Shown piece after piece: positions 34,520-43,014 of a DNA stretch of 64,000 nucleotides (position 1 is its first letter; every line of letters begins with the position of its first letter). The stretch comes from Alphaproteobacteria bacterium (GTDB lineage: Bacteria; Pseudomonadota; Alphaproteobacteria; Caulobacterales; Hyphomonadaceae). A program made the translations under genes and the position numbers. The stretch covers positions 1 through 64,000 of the forward strand of contig JAGWYJ010000009.1 in NCBI GenBank assembly GCA_018969425.1, written 5' to 3'. Under the pieces are notes generated by a model that had not been told where the DNA came from, did not search any database, and worked only from the letters and a program-made list of their open reading frames with translations.

Positions 34520-35508
34520 AGTCGGCTCTCCAGCTTCGCCAGGATAAGCGCCGCCAGCGCGTCTTGGTCCTCGAATTCAGCATGGACTTTGGCTGTCAAA
34601 ACTTTTTCGCGAACCCCTGGGCTCAGCCGCACATGATCCTTCTCAGTGGTTATGAGCCGGGCGTCGCGTTCCGAGGCGAGGGTCATGAGATAAGACAGGT
34701 CTGTGGGCCGGTAGGGATGATGATCATCGAAGGGCACTGTTTCCACAAGTTCAACGCCTTTGAAACCGCGCAGCGCATCGAAGAAGCGCTCCGGTCGTCC
34801 GATCCCTGCAAAAGCCACGTATCGTCCGGCGGGCGTTGATCCTGACGGCGTCAGGCGCCCTCTGAAAACCGGCACGCCCGCCGCTCTGACCGCCTCAGGG
34901 GTCTGTCCGTCTCCCATCATGATGACAAGGTCGGCGCGCTTCAAACCCTGGGCTGCCGGCTCACGCATCGGTCCCTTCGGAAAGACGTGACCGTTGCCGA
35001 ACGGCTCGGTCGCATCGATGACGACGATTGATAGGGTCTTCAGCAGGGTCGGGTTCTGATGACCGTCATCCATGATCACAATTCTGACGCCTGCTTGCGC
35101 CATTGCCGACGCGCCGGCGATCCTGTCCCGGGCGATCCAGCTTTCGCCTGACTTGGCCAGCATGAGAGGCTCATCGCCCGTCTCTCGAGCCGAATGGCTT
35201 ACCGGATCGACACGGATAGGGCCTTCAAGACGTCCCCCATATCCTCTCGACAGGGTGGCGGCTCGAAACCCTTCCGCCGTCAGCCGCGACCTCACCCAGG
35301 CGCTGACCGGGGTCTTGCCCGCGCCTCCAAGGGTCAGATTGCCGACGCAGATCACCGGAAGACCCGGGTCATGTGGAATCGTTCCCTTGAACCGCCGTCT
35401 GCCGGCGGCGGCGTACAGCCATGAGAGGGGCGTCAGCAAACGACGCACCAGGGGGGCCGAGGCCCGAGATCGGGGGTCCAGAGCCCGCCAGAAGTGAGGC
35501 TCACGCAT
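34516..35508 (-). CDS. lpxK: Tetraacyldisaccharide 4'-kinase
   Basis: Phosphorylates the 4' position of the lipid A disaccharide at the inner membrane. The 330-residue protein has an N-terminal hydrophobic patch (LLTPLSWLYAAA), the unusual P-loop GNLTLGGAGKTP (56-67), TLSRGYGG, and the second-motif MDDGHQNP (about 151-158). It overlaps waaA by 8 bases and lpxL by 4. Essential for lipid A in this kind of bacterium. Confidence 0.95.
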   Translation of the reverse strand: MREPHFWRALDPRSRASAPLVRRLLTPLSWLYAAAGRRRFKGTIPHDPGLPVICVGNLTLGGAGKTPVSAWVRSRLTAEGFRAATLSRGYGGRLEGPIRVDPVSHSARETGDEPLMLAKSGESWIARDRIAGASAMAQAGVRIVIMDDGHQNPTLLKTLSIVVIDATEPFGNGHVFPKGPMREPAAQGLKRADLVIMMGDGQTPEAVRAAGVPVFRGRLTPSGSTPAGRYVAFAGIGRPERFFDALRGFKGVELVETVPFDDHHPYRPTDLSYLMTLASERDARLITTEKDHVRLSPGVREKVLTAKVHAEFEDQDALAALILAKLESRL

Positions 35509-36781
35509 GTCGGCGCGCTCCGCTCATCAGATCGCAGAGGGCGCTCAGCGTCTCGGACCGCGCTTCCTGAGCGGTCTGCAACAGGCGCTCCACTCCCTCC
35601 TGTTCGAGCGGCGGTGCGCCTATTTCGCGAAGCCAGAAGGCGGAGAGCTCCTCCGGCAGACTTGCGATCTCAAGTGCGTTGATTACTCTCAGGTCGCGGA
35701 ACATATCCACGAAGTTGAACCCGTTCGGTCCAGTCAGGACCCTTCGTCCAAGGGCTGCGGGCTCCATGGCGTTGTGGCCGCCCACGTCGTCGGCTGTCGC
35801 CCCACCAAGGAACACCCCGTCGCTCACCGCGAACCAGAGCGGCATTTCCCCGAGAGTGTCGGCGATCAGAACGTCGAGCTCAGGATCAGGATGAGCGGGA
35901 TCGGCCGTGCGTCTTCTGCTCGTGAATCCGAACGAGCGCGCCAGGCTCAGAATATCGTCTCCGCGTTCAGGATGGCGTGGGGCTATGATCAGGAGCGCAT
36001 CAGGGCGCTGCTTCCTGACGTGAGAGAAGGCCGTCAATGCAAACGCCTCTTCTCCCGGATGGGTCGAGGCGGCGAGGCAGACAGGACGCTTTTTCAGGGC
36101 GGTTCTCAGGTCCTGAATCCTCTCCGCCGCGGCCGGTTTCGAGCGGACCGCCTGTTTGAGGTTTCCGCACACGGAGATCCGGGTTCCCGCCAGGGTCTCC
36201 AGACCTTTTCGGGTCGTGTCATCAGCGGCGCCGATGAAGGTGAAGGACGAGAGGAGCTCGCGCGCCGATCGACCCACGCGCATCCATCCGCGCAGGGAGC
36301 TCTGGGTCATTCGCGCGTTGACCAGCGCGCTGGGTATTCCTCGCTTCCGGATTTCGGTCAGCATGCCGGGCCAGATCTCGCCTTCCGCCAGAACCAGGGC
36401 ACTCGGACGCCAGTAGTTCAGAAAACGCCCCATAGACTGGGGGGTGTCGACCGGCGCCATCTGGTGGATCAGTCCAGGGGGCGCAAGTTTTGCGACAAGA
36501 TCCGCTGAAGTGAGGGTCTGAGTGGTGATTACGGCGCGAACGTCGCCGCACTGCTCTCGCAGCCCTCCAAACAGGTCAAGGAGGAGACGCATCTCCCCGA
36601 CGCTGGCAGCATGGAGCCAGATCAGGTCTCCGACCGGACGGGCAGCTGTTGCGCGACCGAAACGCTCCGGGAGTCGCTCCGGGCGCTCCTTTCCGGCTCG
36701 CAATCGCCCCGCCATCACCTGTGACGCGAAGGGGTGGAAGGCAGCCATGACGGCGCGATAAGCTGTAAGCAGGAGCGTCAT
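35501..36781 (-). CDS. waaA: Kdo (3-deoxy-D-manno-octulosonic acid) transferase
   Basis: Transfers Kdo from CMP-Kdo to lipid IVA. The 426-residue GT30 enzyme has an N-terminal membrane anchor (about 1-20), WLHAASVGEM (about 57-66, catalytic Glu region), LVLAEGEIWPGML, AASTHPGEE and GGHNAMEPAALG. The ATG at 36781 overlaps the DUF374 stop (ATGA); the longer frame to 36874 is not needed. Second gene of the lipid A operon. Confidence 0.95.
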   Translation of the reverse strand: MTLLLTAYRAVMAAFHPFASQVMAGRLRAGKERPERLPERFGRATAARPVGDLIWLHAASVGEMRLLLDLFGGLREQCGDVRAVITTQTLTSADLVAKLAPPGLIHQMAPVDTPQSMGRFLNYWRPSALVLAEGEIWPGMLTEIRKRGIPSALVNARMTQSSLRGWMRVGRSARELLSSFTFIGAADDTTRKGLETLAGTRISVCGNLKQAVRSKPAAAERIQDLRTALKKRPVCLAASTHPGEEAFALTAFSHVRKQRPDALLIIAPRHPERGDDILSLARSFGFTSRRRTADPAHPDPELDVLIADTLGEMPLWFAVSDGVFLGGATADDVGGHNAMEPAALGRRVLTGPNGFNFVDMFRDLRVINALEIASLPEELSAFWLREIGAPPLEQEGVERLLQTAQEARSETLSALCDLMSGARRHA

Positions 36782-37536
36782 CGTCCGATGCCCGGGCCCG
36801 TGGGTTCCGCGTCGCTTTCGGGTCCGGCTCCACGCCTTTGGCCTGCAAGGGCGTCGGCTCGCGCTGTCGCCCAACGCAGGCGCGCCTCAACCTCACGCCT
36901 GATCTCTTCCGGATCACTGTCCCGATACGCCGTCACCGGTTCTGCGAACACCGCCGCTGCGCGCGAAAACGGAAGCGGCAGCAACAGACGGTCCCAGGTG
37001 TCGAGCCGGCGGGCGTCTGCGGACAGTCCGTAGATGATGATGGCTGATTGAGTTTGCTGGGCGAGCTTGATGGCGCCGATCCCGACACGTCCCGACGGTC
37101 CTTTCGGGCCGTCGACCGTGACGATCAGCGAGGCTCCCCGTTTCATGGCCGCTATGGCCTCGCGCGCCGCCGCCACCCCGCGCTTATCTTTGGTCTTGGA
37201 GGGGTTAGCGGCCGAGCCGCGGATGATGTGCAGGCCGAGCAGGCGTCCGGCCCTGGCGGTAAACTCGCCGTCCCGCGAGGCCGACACCATCAGGGCGGTT
37301 CTCGCCGACGGCTTGCGCCAGCGGCGTCGCAGCCGGATGACGATCAGCGGCATCAGCAGGATGCGCGAATGCCATGCGGCTATGATCGTTCCCCCATTCC
37401 CTTCGTACAGAGCCCGAACGGGTCCCTCGCCCTCAATCCTCCATCTCAGCGTATGGGTCAGGATCGCCTGGTAGGCCCAGATGAGTGTGCCCAGAACGTA
37501 AGGAATCACAGGGGAGCGGGCGAGGCGCTTGAACAT
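36778..37536 (-). CDS. DUF374 lysophospholipid acyltransferase-family protein
   Basis: A 252-residue PlsC-like membrane protein of the LPLAT family, DUF374 subgroup. An N-terminal helix (VIPYVLGTLIWAYQAILT) precedes AAWHSRILLMPL, where WHSR replaces the standard HX4D box, then VSASRDGEF and TVDGPKGPSGRVGIGAIKLAQ. In alphaproteobacteria it is nearly always next to waaA, suggesting a role in lipid A acylation or transport. The ATG at 37536 is the natural start; GAGGAG lies about 12 bases upstream. First gene of the operon. Confidence 0.9.
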   Translation of the reverse strand: MFKRLARSPVIPYVLGTLIWAYQAILTHTLRWRIEGEGPVRALYEGNGGTIIAAWHSRILLMPLIVIRLRRRWRKPSARTALMVSASRDGEFTARAGRLLGLHIIRGSAANPSKTKDKRGVAAAREAIAAMKRGASLIVTVDGPKGPSGRVGIGAIKLAQQTQSAIIIYGLSADARRLDTWDRLLLPLPFSRAAAVFAEPVTAYRDSDPEEIRREVEARLRWATARADALAGQRRGAGPESDAEPTGPGIGR

Positions 37537-37686
37537 GGAGGGGTTATACTCCTCACGGCTTCTCCCGCCAGACACCGCACTGCGACCGGTGTGTCCAGAC
37601 CGCCACAGTCCCTCGGATGGGCCGTCCGACCTTGCAATCCCCTCGCCATCGTGCATCTAGCCTGATCCATCTCCGCCAGAGGCCCC

Positions 37687-38355
37687 ATGCCGGACCCTAT
37701 CGATCTGTCGACGCTTTCAGGCCGCAGGCGAGCCCGCCGTGAGCTGGTCTGGGGCGATCACGGCTTTCTGCGAAAGCGATTTCATAACCTTCACCGGATT
37801 TCCCCTGAAATGTGGCGGGCTAATCAACCTTCGCCCGAGCAGATCGCCGTGTACGGATCCGAGCTTGGTGTGAAAACCATCATCAATCTCCGCGGCGTAA
37901 GCCCTAAAGGTTACTACCTACTCGAGAGGGAGGCGTGCGAGCGGGCCGGGATCCAGCTTGTCGATTTTCAGGTTTTCTCCCGGGACGCCCCTCAAGCCGG
38001 CAGCGTCCTCCAGGCGCGGGACCTGTTTGAGACGATCGCCTATCCCGCCCTTATGCACTGCAAGTCCGGAGCCGACCGGGCAGGGCTTATGGCGACCCTT
38101 TATATGCATTTCAGGCAGGGTCAGCCTATCGAGGAGGCTCTGGGGCAGCTGTCCTGGAAATATCTCCATATTCGGGAGGGCAAGACGGGCATGCTCGATT
38201 ACTTTTTCGAGACCTATCTGGCCGAAGGGCGACCCGCCGGACTGAGCTTTTCAGACTGGGTGGCCGGATCCTATGACCGGGACAGGGTCAAGGCCGACTT
38301 CCTGAGACAATGGAAGGGGGTCCTCAATCTCGACCGGCTTCTGGGCCGCGAGTGA
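37687..38355 (+). CDS. Cysteine-based (tyrosine/dual-specificity) phosphatase
   Basis: A 222-residue cytosolic protein. The catalytic signature CX5R is MHCKSGADRAG with Cys125 and Arg131; the N-terminal segment RISPEMWRANQPSPEQI and VKTIINLRG are typical of bacterial DSP-like phosphatases related to PTEN and Siw14. A possible general acid lies in FSRDAPQ (98-104). It is divergent from the lipid A operon (150 bases). Substrate might be a phosphoprotein, phosphoinositide-like or lipid phosphate; the sequence does not tell. Confidence 0.87.
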   Translation: MPDPIDLSTLSGRRRARRELVWGDHGFLRKRFHNLHRISPEMWRANQPSPEQIAVYGSELGVKTIINLRGVSPKGYYLLEREACERAGIQLVDFQVFSRDAPQAGSVLQARDLFETIAYPALMHCKSGADRAGLMATLYMHFRQGQPIEEALGQLSWKYLHIREGKTGMLDYFFETYLAEGRPAGLSFSDWVAGSYDRDRVKADFLRQWKGVLNLDRLLGRE

Positions 38356-38386
38356 GCTTCGCGGCGCTGGCGAGGTTAAAAATTCG

Positions 38387-38416
38387 TTCGCGCAGACTTT
38401 GTAATCAGGCTATAAA
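38387..38416 (+). promoter_or_regulatory. Promoter candidate for the small membrane protein gene
   Basis: TTCGCG (38387-38392), an 18-base spacer and a good -10 TATAAA (38411-38416), 27 bases before the ATG at 38444, in an AT-rich patch that stands out from its surroundings. Confidence 0.4.
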
Positions 38417-38443
38417 GTCAAGCGAAATCGCGAGGGGTGCCCA

Positions 38444-38731
38444 ATGAAAGTCTTCATCATCAATAGTTTTCGAACAATCATCTATATTGCTTACTTTGTG
38501 ATCATTGGTCTTTACGCTTTCGGCGCTTATCTCCAGCGCAGCGACGTGAACGAGGTCATCCAGGGCCTGTTCGGAAGCCTTCTCAATTCCTCGGCCGAGG
38601 CGGCCGTTGCGATCGTTGTGGGTCTTGTCGCTGGTTGGTTTGTCGCAACGATCGTCTGCGGACTGCTGGTAACGCTCCTCGACATCCGGGACGATATCAA
38701 TGACCGCCTCCCCGACGGACGGGCAAAGTAG
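38444..38731 (+). CDS. Small two-helix membrane protein
   Basis: A 95-residue protein of unknown function. Helix 1 covers about 9-29 (IIYIAYFVIIGLYAFGAYL), a polar stretch with QRSDVNEVIQGLFG follows, helix 2 covers about 54-80 (VAIVVGLVAGWFVATIVCGLLVTLL), and the C-terminus is charged (RDDINDRLPDGRAK). Start region is AT-rich with AGGGG before the ATG. It has its own promoter-like sequence and a good terminator, so it is a single-gene unit between the phosphatase and pmbA. Confidence 0.75.
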   Translation: MKVFIINSFRTIIYIAYFVIIGLYAFGAYLQRSDVNEVIQGLFGSLLNSSAEAAVAIVVGLVAGWFVATIVCGLLVTLLDIRDDINDRLPDGRAK

Positions 38732-38759
38732 TCTTTAGACGCGTGTTCCTGTATCAGCG

Positions 38760-38795
38760 GGGCGCCGGCGGATGGTCGGCGCCCTGTTTGTTTTT
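38760..38795 (+). terminator. Rho-independent terminator
   Basis: An 8-bp perfect GC stem, GGGCGCCG (38760-38767) with CGGCGCCC (38777-38784), is followed at once by TGTTTGTTTTT. This is the clearest intrinsic terminator in the window and closes the small membrane protein gene. Confidence 0.85.
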
Positions 38796-38806
38796 GCCGA
38801 GGATTC

Positions 38807-40144
38807 ATGGCCGGTTCGTCAGAGGACATTCTTGCAGCGCTGATCGAGCGAACGCTCAAGGCCGGCGCGTCTCAGGCGGACGCGCGACTGACCGCCAGCG
38901 CCAGCCTTTCGGCGGAGGTTCGCAACGGTGAGCTTGAGAGCGTCGAGCGCGAGGAATCGAAAGGGATCGCCCTACGCGCCCTGGTCGGTTTGCGTCAGGC
39001 CCATGTCTCGGCGACGGATCTGTCTCCTGACAGTTTGAAGGCGCTGAGCGAGCGCGTGGTCGCCATGGCGAGGCAGGCTCCTGAAGACAAATGGTGCGGA
39101 CTGGCGGATCCCTCAGAGATCTCTCCCGATCGTCCTCGCCTTGATCTCGAGTGTGACGATGTTCCGGACGCAGCTGAGCTTGAGGCGCGGGCCCGGGCGG
39201 GGGAGGCGGCGGCCCTGGCGGTAGAGGGGGTCGCTCAGGTCGGTCATGCCGGCGCCAGCTGGTCGACGTCGGAGACGTTCATGGCCGCGTCTAACGGGTT
39301 TTTCGCACGGCAGGCCTCCGGTTACGTATCCGCTGCGGTGATGGCGATTGCGTCCCGAGACGGAGCCATGGAGCGGGACTATGACAGTCACGCGTCCCGG
39401 CGACGCGGGCTGCTTGAGGCGCCCGAACTGATCGGCCGTCGCGCCGGCGAGAGGGCTGTACAGCGCCTGTCTCCGCGCAAGCTCGAGAGCCGCACAGCGA
39501 CGGTCATATTTGAAAACCGGGAGGCGGGTTCGCTCCTCAGGGCCTTTCTCGGGGCTGTGTCTGGACCAGCTGTCGCGCGAGGCGTTTCGTTTCTGAAGGA
39601 CAAGCTGGGCGAGCAGGTGTTCGCAAAGGGTGTGAACATCGTTGATGATCCATTGCGGTCAGGAGGGTATGGGTCGCGCGGCTTCGATGGAGAGGGTCGT
39701 CCTGTCAGAAAGCGTCATGTTGTGGAGGACGGGCGGTTGGTCGGCTGGCTTCTGAATGGTCCGTCCGCGCGTCAGCTGGGCCTCGAACCCAATGGGTTCG
39801 CAAGCCTCGGTTTTGGAGATCCCCCTGGGGTCAGTCCCTCAAATGTCGAGCTGCTGCCGGGAGCGTCCTCTCTTTCTCAGCTCATGGCCGAGGCGGGATC
39901 GGGTCTTCTGGTGACGGATATGTTCGGTCCTTCGCTGAACGCAAATACCGGAGATTATTCCGTCGGGGTGTCGGGTATGTGGTTCGAAGGCGGAGAGCCT
40001 GCCTATCCGGTTTCTGAGGTAACCGTTGCGGGAGACCTCATTTCCATGTTCCTGCGGGCGCATCCCGGGTCGGACCTCGATATCCGGAGCTCTGTCACCT
40101 CGCCCAGTCTTCTCATTGAGGGACTGATGCTTGCCGGTCGTTGA
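38807..40144 (+). CDS. pmbA: TldD/PmbA-family protein, PmbA (TldE) type
   Basis: A 445-residue subunit of the TldD-TldE heterodimeric metalloprotease family, which matures modified peptides such as microcins and degrades unfolded ones. It has the PmbA layout with N-terminal repeats (ASQADARLTASASLSAEVRNGELE in parts, SKGIALRALVG) and C-terminal LNANTGDYSVGVSGMWFEGGE, but no HExxxH zinc motif, so it is the non-metal subunit. No tldD is in the window. The cysQ gene overlaps its 3' end by 14 bases. Confidence 0.93.
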   Translation: MAGSSEDILAALIERTLKAGASQADARLTASASLSAEVRNGELESVEREESKGIALRALVGLRQAHVSATDLSPDSLKALSERVVAMARQAPEDKWCGLADPSEISPDRPRLDLECDDVPDAAELEARARAGEAAALAVEGVAQVGHAGASWSTSETFMAASNGFFARQASGYVSAAVMAIASRDGAMERDYDSHASRRRGLLEAPELIGRRAGERAVQRLSPRKLESRTATVIFENREAGSLLRAFLGAVSGPAVARGVSFLKDKLGEQVFAKGVNIVDDPLRSGGYGSRGFDGEGRPVRKRHVVEDGRLVGWLLNGPSARQLGLEPNGFASLGFGDPPGVSPSNVELLPGASSLSQLMAEAGSGLLVTDMFGPSLNANTGDYSVGVSGMWFEGGEPAYPVSEVTVAGDLISMFLRAHPGSDLDIRSSVTSPSLLIEGLMLAGR

Positions 40145-40928
40145 CGCAAGATCGGATCTCAGCCTCATGACCGCGGTCGCCCGCGAGGCCGGCGAGGTCG
40201 CGATTGAACGTCTGAAGCGTGGGGTTCAGGTCTGGGAAAAATCCCCGGGGCAGGTCATCACTGACGTCGATATCGAGCTCAACAGGCTCATCCGCACCCG
40301 GCTGACCGGGAGCCGGGAGGATTACGGCTGGTTGTCCGAGGAAGAGGTGCGTCTCGCTGAGCCGGACCAGCTCAGACCGACCTTTCTCGTTGATCCGATC
40401 GATGGGACGAGGGCGCTGATACGCGGCGAGCCGGGCTTCTGCGTTTCGCTGGCGCTGATTTTCGGGGGAGAGACCCTGGCCGGAGTTTTGTTCAATCCCA
40501 TGACGGGTGAGATGTTCACGGCTATGACCGGCGACGGGGCCTGTCTCAATGGCCTCGAGATCCGGAGCAGCGCCGCCTCTGAGGTGGATACCTGTCTCAT
40601 CGTCGGCCAGTCCCGGGTGTTCCGCAATGCGCTCCGGTGGCCTCGTATCCGTCATCTGGAACCTATGCCCAACTCGGTCGCCTATCGGATCGCGCTTGTG
40701 GCGTCGGGGGTTTGCGATGCGGCGGTCGCGCTTGGCGACAAGGCGGACTGGGATCTCGCTGCGGCGACCCTGATCCTGTCGGAGGCGGGGGGATGCGCCT
40801 GTGACCGGACGGGACAGTCCTTTCGGTATGGGGGCGGAGATCCAAGGCTTGCGGGAGTGGTGGCGGCTGGCGCGAATCTTCACCCGCTGATAATGGACGC
40901 CGTCCTGAACGCCAGTGCGCCTGCATGA
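40131..40928 (+). CDS. cysQ: Inositol monophosphatase-family phosphatase, CysQ-like
   Basis: A 265-residue Mg/Li-sensitive phosphatase, probably 3'(2'),5'-bisphosphate nucleotidase that removes PAP. Metal-binding motifs are SEEEVRL (about 67), VDPIDGTRALI (about 86-96) and DKADWDLAAATLILSEAGG (about 203-221, partial quote). A TTG start is set by GAGGGA seven bases upstream, overlapping pmbA; an ATG at 40167 is the alternative. pmbA-cysQ-DUF4170 is a familiar order next to lipid A genes. Confidence 0.9.
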   Translation: MPVVDARSDLSLMTAVAREAGEVAIERLKRGVQVWEKSPGQVITDVDIELNRLIRTRLTGSREDYGWLSEEEVRLAEPDQLRPTFLVDPIDGTRALIRGEPGFCVSLALIFGGETLAGVLFNPMTGEMFTAMTGDGACLNGLEIRSSAASEVDTCLIVGQSRVFRNALRWPRIRHLEPMPNSVAYRIALVASGVCDAAVALGDKADWDLAAATLILSEAGGCACDRTGQSFRYGGGDPRLAGVVAAGANLHPLIMDAVLNASAPA

Positions 40929-40951
40929 TCGGTGCAGGCTGGGAGAGAGAC

Positions 40952-41209
40952 ATGCCGGCCCCTGAAACGACCCTTCGCAAGCAGCTGCTTCATCTTGTTC
41001 TGGGAGGCGAGCTCAAGGACGTGACCGGCGTTGAGTTCCGCGATTTGACTAAGATTCACTTCGTGGGAGCCTATCCGGACTACAAATCCGCATTTGAGGC
41101 ATGGAAGGGAGTGGCCCAGAGGACGGTCGATAATGCGCAGGTGCGGTATTTCATACTGCATGCGCATCGTCTTCTCGATCCCGAGACGGGTCGCTCACAT
41201 GATGTTTGA
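40952..41209 (+). CDS. DUF4170 domain protein
   Basis: An 85-residue conserved alphaproteobacterial protein of unknown function: LLHLVLGGELKDVTGVEF, FVGAYPDYKSAFEAWKGVAQ and TVDNAQVRYFILHAHRL. An ATG at 40952 has GGGAGAG just upstream; an earlier in-frame ATG at 40925 overlaps the cysQ stop but lacks a ribosome site. It couples by TTGA to the ABC transporter gene. Confidence 0.88.
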   Translation: MPAPETTLRKQLLHLVLGGELKDVTGVEFRDLTKIHFVGAYPDYKSAFEAWKGVAQRTVDNAQVRYFILHAHRLLDPETGRSHDV

Positions 41210-42957
41210 CCGCTGAACCCACATCAGCGCGCGGGCTCGCGAGGCGCTTCGCTCGTGACTGGCTGGCCCCGCAGTGGCGGTGGCTGGCGCTGGGCGTCGC
41301 GTTTTCGGCGCTGACGGCGGCGGCCGCGTACGGATATGCCGAGATCACCACGCGGGCCGTCGATTGGCTGAAGGATGGCGATCCCCGGGTTTTCACGATC
41401 GCCCCTGCGGCGATCCTCGGTTTGGTGCTGCTGCGGTCCTCAGCCCTGTTCTGGCAGACGCAGACCAACAATATAGGGGTTCAGCGCGCGCTTATTCATC
41501 TTCAGCATCGCCTGTTTGAGACCCTGATCCGGGGAGATTTCAGGCGCCTGCAGGCCGCCGCTTCGGGGGCCTATGTGTCCCGCTTCTCCAATGACGTGCA
41601 GCTCATCCGCGAAGCCAGTCTCCGGGTGGCCACAAACCTGGCCCGGTCAAGTCTTACGGTCGCGGCGTGCGTTCTGTTCATGCTGATCAAGGACTGGCCT
41701 CTCGCCGTGCTTCTGATCGTTGTCTATCCTGTGGCCTTCTGGCCCGTCGTGCGTCTGGGCGAGAGGATCCGGAAGACCTCGCGCCTCGCCCAGGAACAGG
41801 CTGGGGAGCTGTCTTCGTTTCTGACTGAAGCCTTTCAGGGCGCGCGCACCGTCAAGGCCTATTCTCTCGAAGGGCGACAGGTTGACCGGGCAAGGTCGGC
41901 CTTTGAGGAGCGGGCTCGACTGTATCTCAGGATCCTGCGGTCCAAGGCTCTGGTCGATCCCTTCCTCGAAGTGATGGGAGGGGTTGCGCTCGCGGGACTG
42001 TTTGCTTTCGCCGGCTGGCGAGCGCTCGCCGGGGAGGCGAGCGTCGGGGAGGTGATCGGGTTTATCACCGCCATAGGGGTCGCCTCACCGGAGGTCAGGG
42101 CTCTTGGCACGCTCAACTCCGTGCTGAATGAGGGTGTCGCGGCGGCGGATAGGGTCTACCAGGAGCTTGATGAACGTTCGACCGTGGTGGATCGCCCGCT
42201 GGCTCAGACGCACCATCGCGCGTCCGGGCTGGTGGAGGCAGATGATGTCGGCTTTTCCTATCCCGGGGCGCCTGAAGGAGCGTCGGCCGTTCTGAACGGC
42301 TTCTCCTTCAGGGCTGAACCGGGACGGGTGACCGCGCTCGTGGGTCCGTCCGGGTCGGGCAAGTCCACGGTCTTCAATCTTCTGCTTCGTCTGTATGATG
42401 TCGATAAGGGACACGTGCGTATCGATGGCGTTGACATTCGCGATCTGTCGCTCTCATCGCTTCGAGGATGTTTTGCGCTCGTCTCGCAGGACGCCTTCCT
42501 GTTCGAGGGTACGATCCGGGAGAACATCCTGCTCGGCCGGCCGGGCGCTTCGCGTGATGAGGTTGTGCGAGCTGCGCGGGAGGCGGCGTGCAGTTTTATC
42601 GACGATGCCCCAATGGGGCTTGAGACCCCTGTCGGGGAGGGTGGGCGCAATCTTTCAGGGGGGCAGCGTCAGAGGGTAGCGCTTGCGCGGGCCCTTTTGT
42701 CGGAAGCCCCGATCCTTCTTCTGGACGAGGCGACCAGCGCCCTTGATTCGGAGAGCGAGGCGCTGGTGCAGGAAGCGCTTGCACGGGTCGCTGGGCGCCG
42801 TACGATCATTGTGGTGGCCCATCGACTGGCGACAGTGAGGGCGGCGGACCGGATCTTCGTCCTGGGGAATGGTCAGGTGGCGGAGAGTGGTCGTCATGAG
42901 GAGCTTATGGCCCTTGGCGGACGCTATGCTGAGCTTGCGGCGGGGCAGTTGACCTGA
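41206..42957 (+). CDS. MsbA-type ABC exporter (TMD-NBD half transporter)
   Basis: A 583-residue homodimeric ABC exporter. Six membrane helices occupy about 25-310, then the nucleotide-binding domain with Walker A GPSGSGKST (about 380), Q-loop LVSQDAFLFEGTIRENILLG in parts, signature LSGGQRQR (about 482), Walker B ILLLDEATSALD (about 503) and VAHRL. Position after pmbA-cysQ-DUF4170 near lpxK-waaA suggests lipid A-core flipping (MsbA), but the family also exports drugs and lipids. TTG start overlaps the previous stop. Confidence 0.92.
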   Translation: MTAEPTSARGLARRFARDWLAPQWRWLALGVAFSALTAAAAYGYAEITTRAVDWLKDGDPRVFTIAPAAILGLVLLRSSALFWQTQTNNIGVQRALIHLQHRLFETLIRGDFRRLQAAASGAYVSRFSNDVQLIREASLRVATNLARSSLTVAACVLFMLIKDWPLAVLLIVVYPVAFWPVVRLGERIRKTSRLAQEQAGELSSFLTEAFQGARTVKAYSLEGRQVDRARSAFEERARLYLRILRSKALVDPFLEVMGGVALAGLFAFAGWRALAGEASVGEVIGFITAIGVASPEVRALGTLNSVLNEGVAAADRVYQELDERSTVVDRPLAQTHHRASGLVEADDVGFSYPGAPEGASAVLNGFSFRAEPGRVTALVGPSGSGKSTVFNLLLRLYDVDKGHVRIDGVDIRDLSLSSLRGCFALVSQDAFLFEGTIRENILLGRPGASRDEVVRAAREAACSFIDDAPMGLETPVGEGGRNLSGGQRQRVALARALLSEAPILLLDEATSALDSESEALVQEALARVAGRRTIIVVAHRLATVRAADRIFVLGNGQVAESGRHEELMALGGRYAELAAGQLT

Positions 42958-43014
42958 GGCAGGTCGCGAGGCGGGCCCCGGTGAGGATTTTCTCTGTTGA
43001 TGGGGCGGTGGGTC

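Noticed and set aside
35507-36508. 333-codon plus-strand frame opposite waaA
   Set aside because: Antisense shadow of waaA without start signals or domains.
42951-42965. GACCTG-AGG-CAGGTC hairpin over the ABC exporter stop
   Set aside because: Three-base loop, 6-bp stem and no T tract; may be chance.
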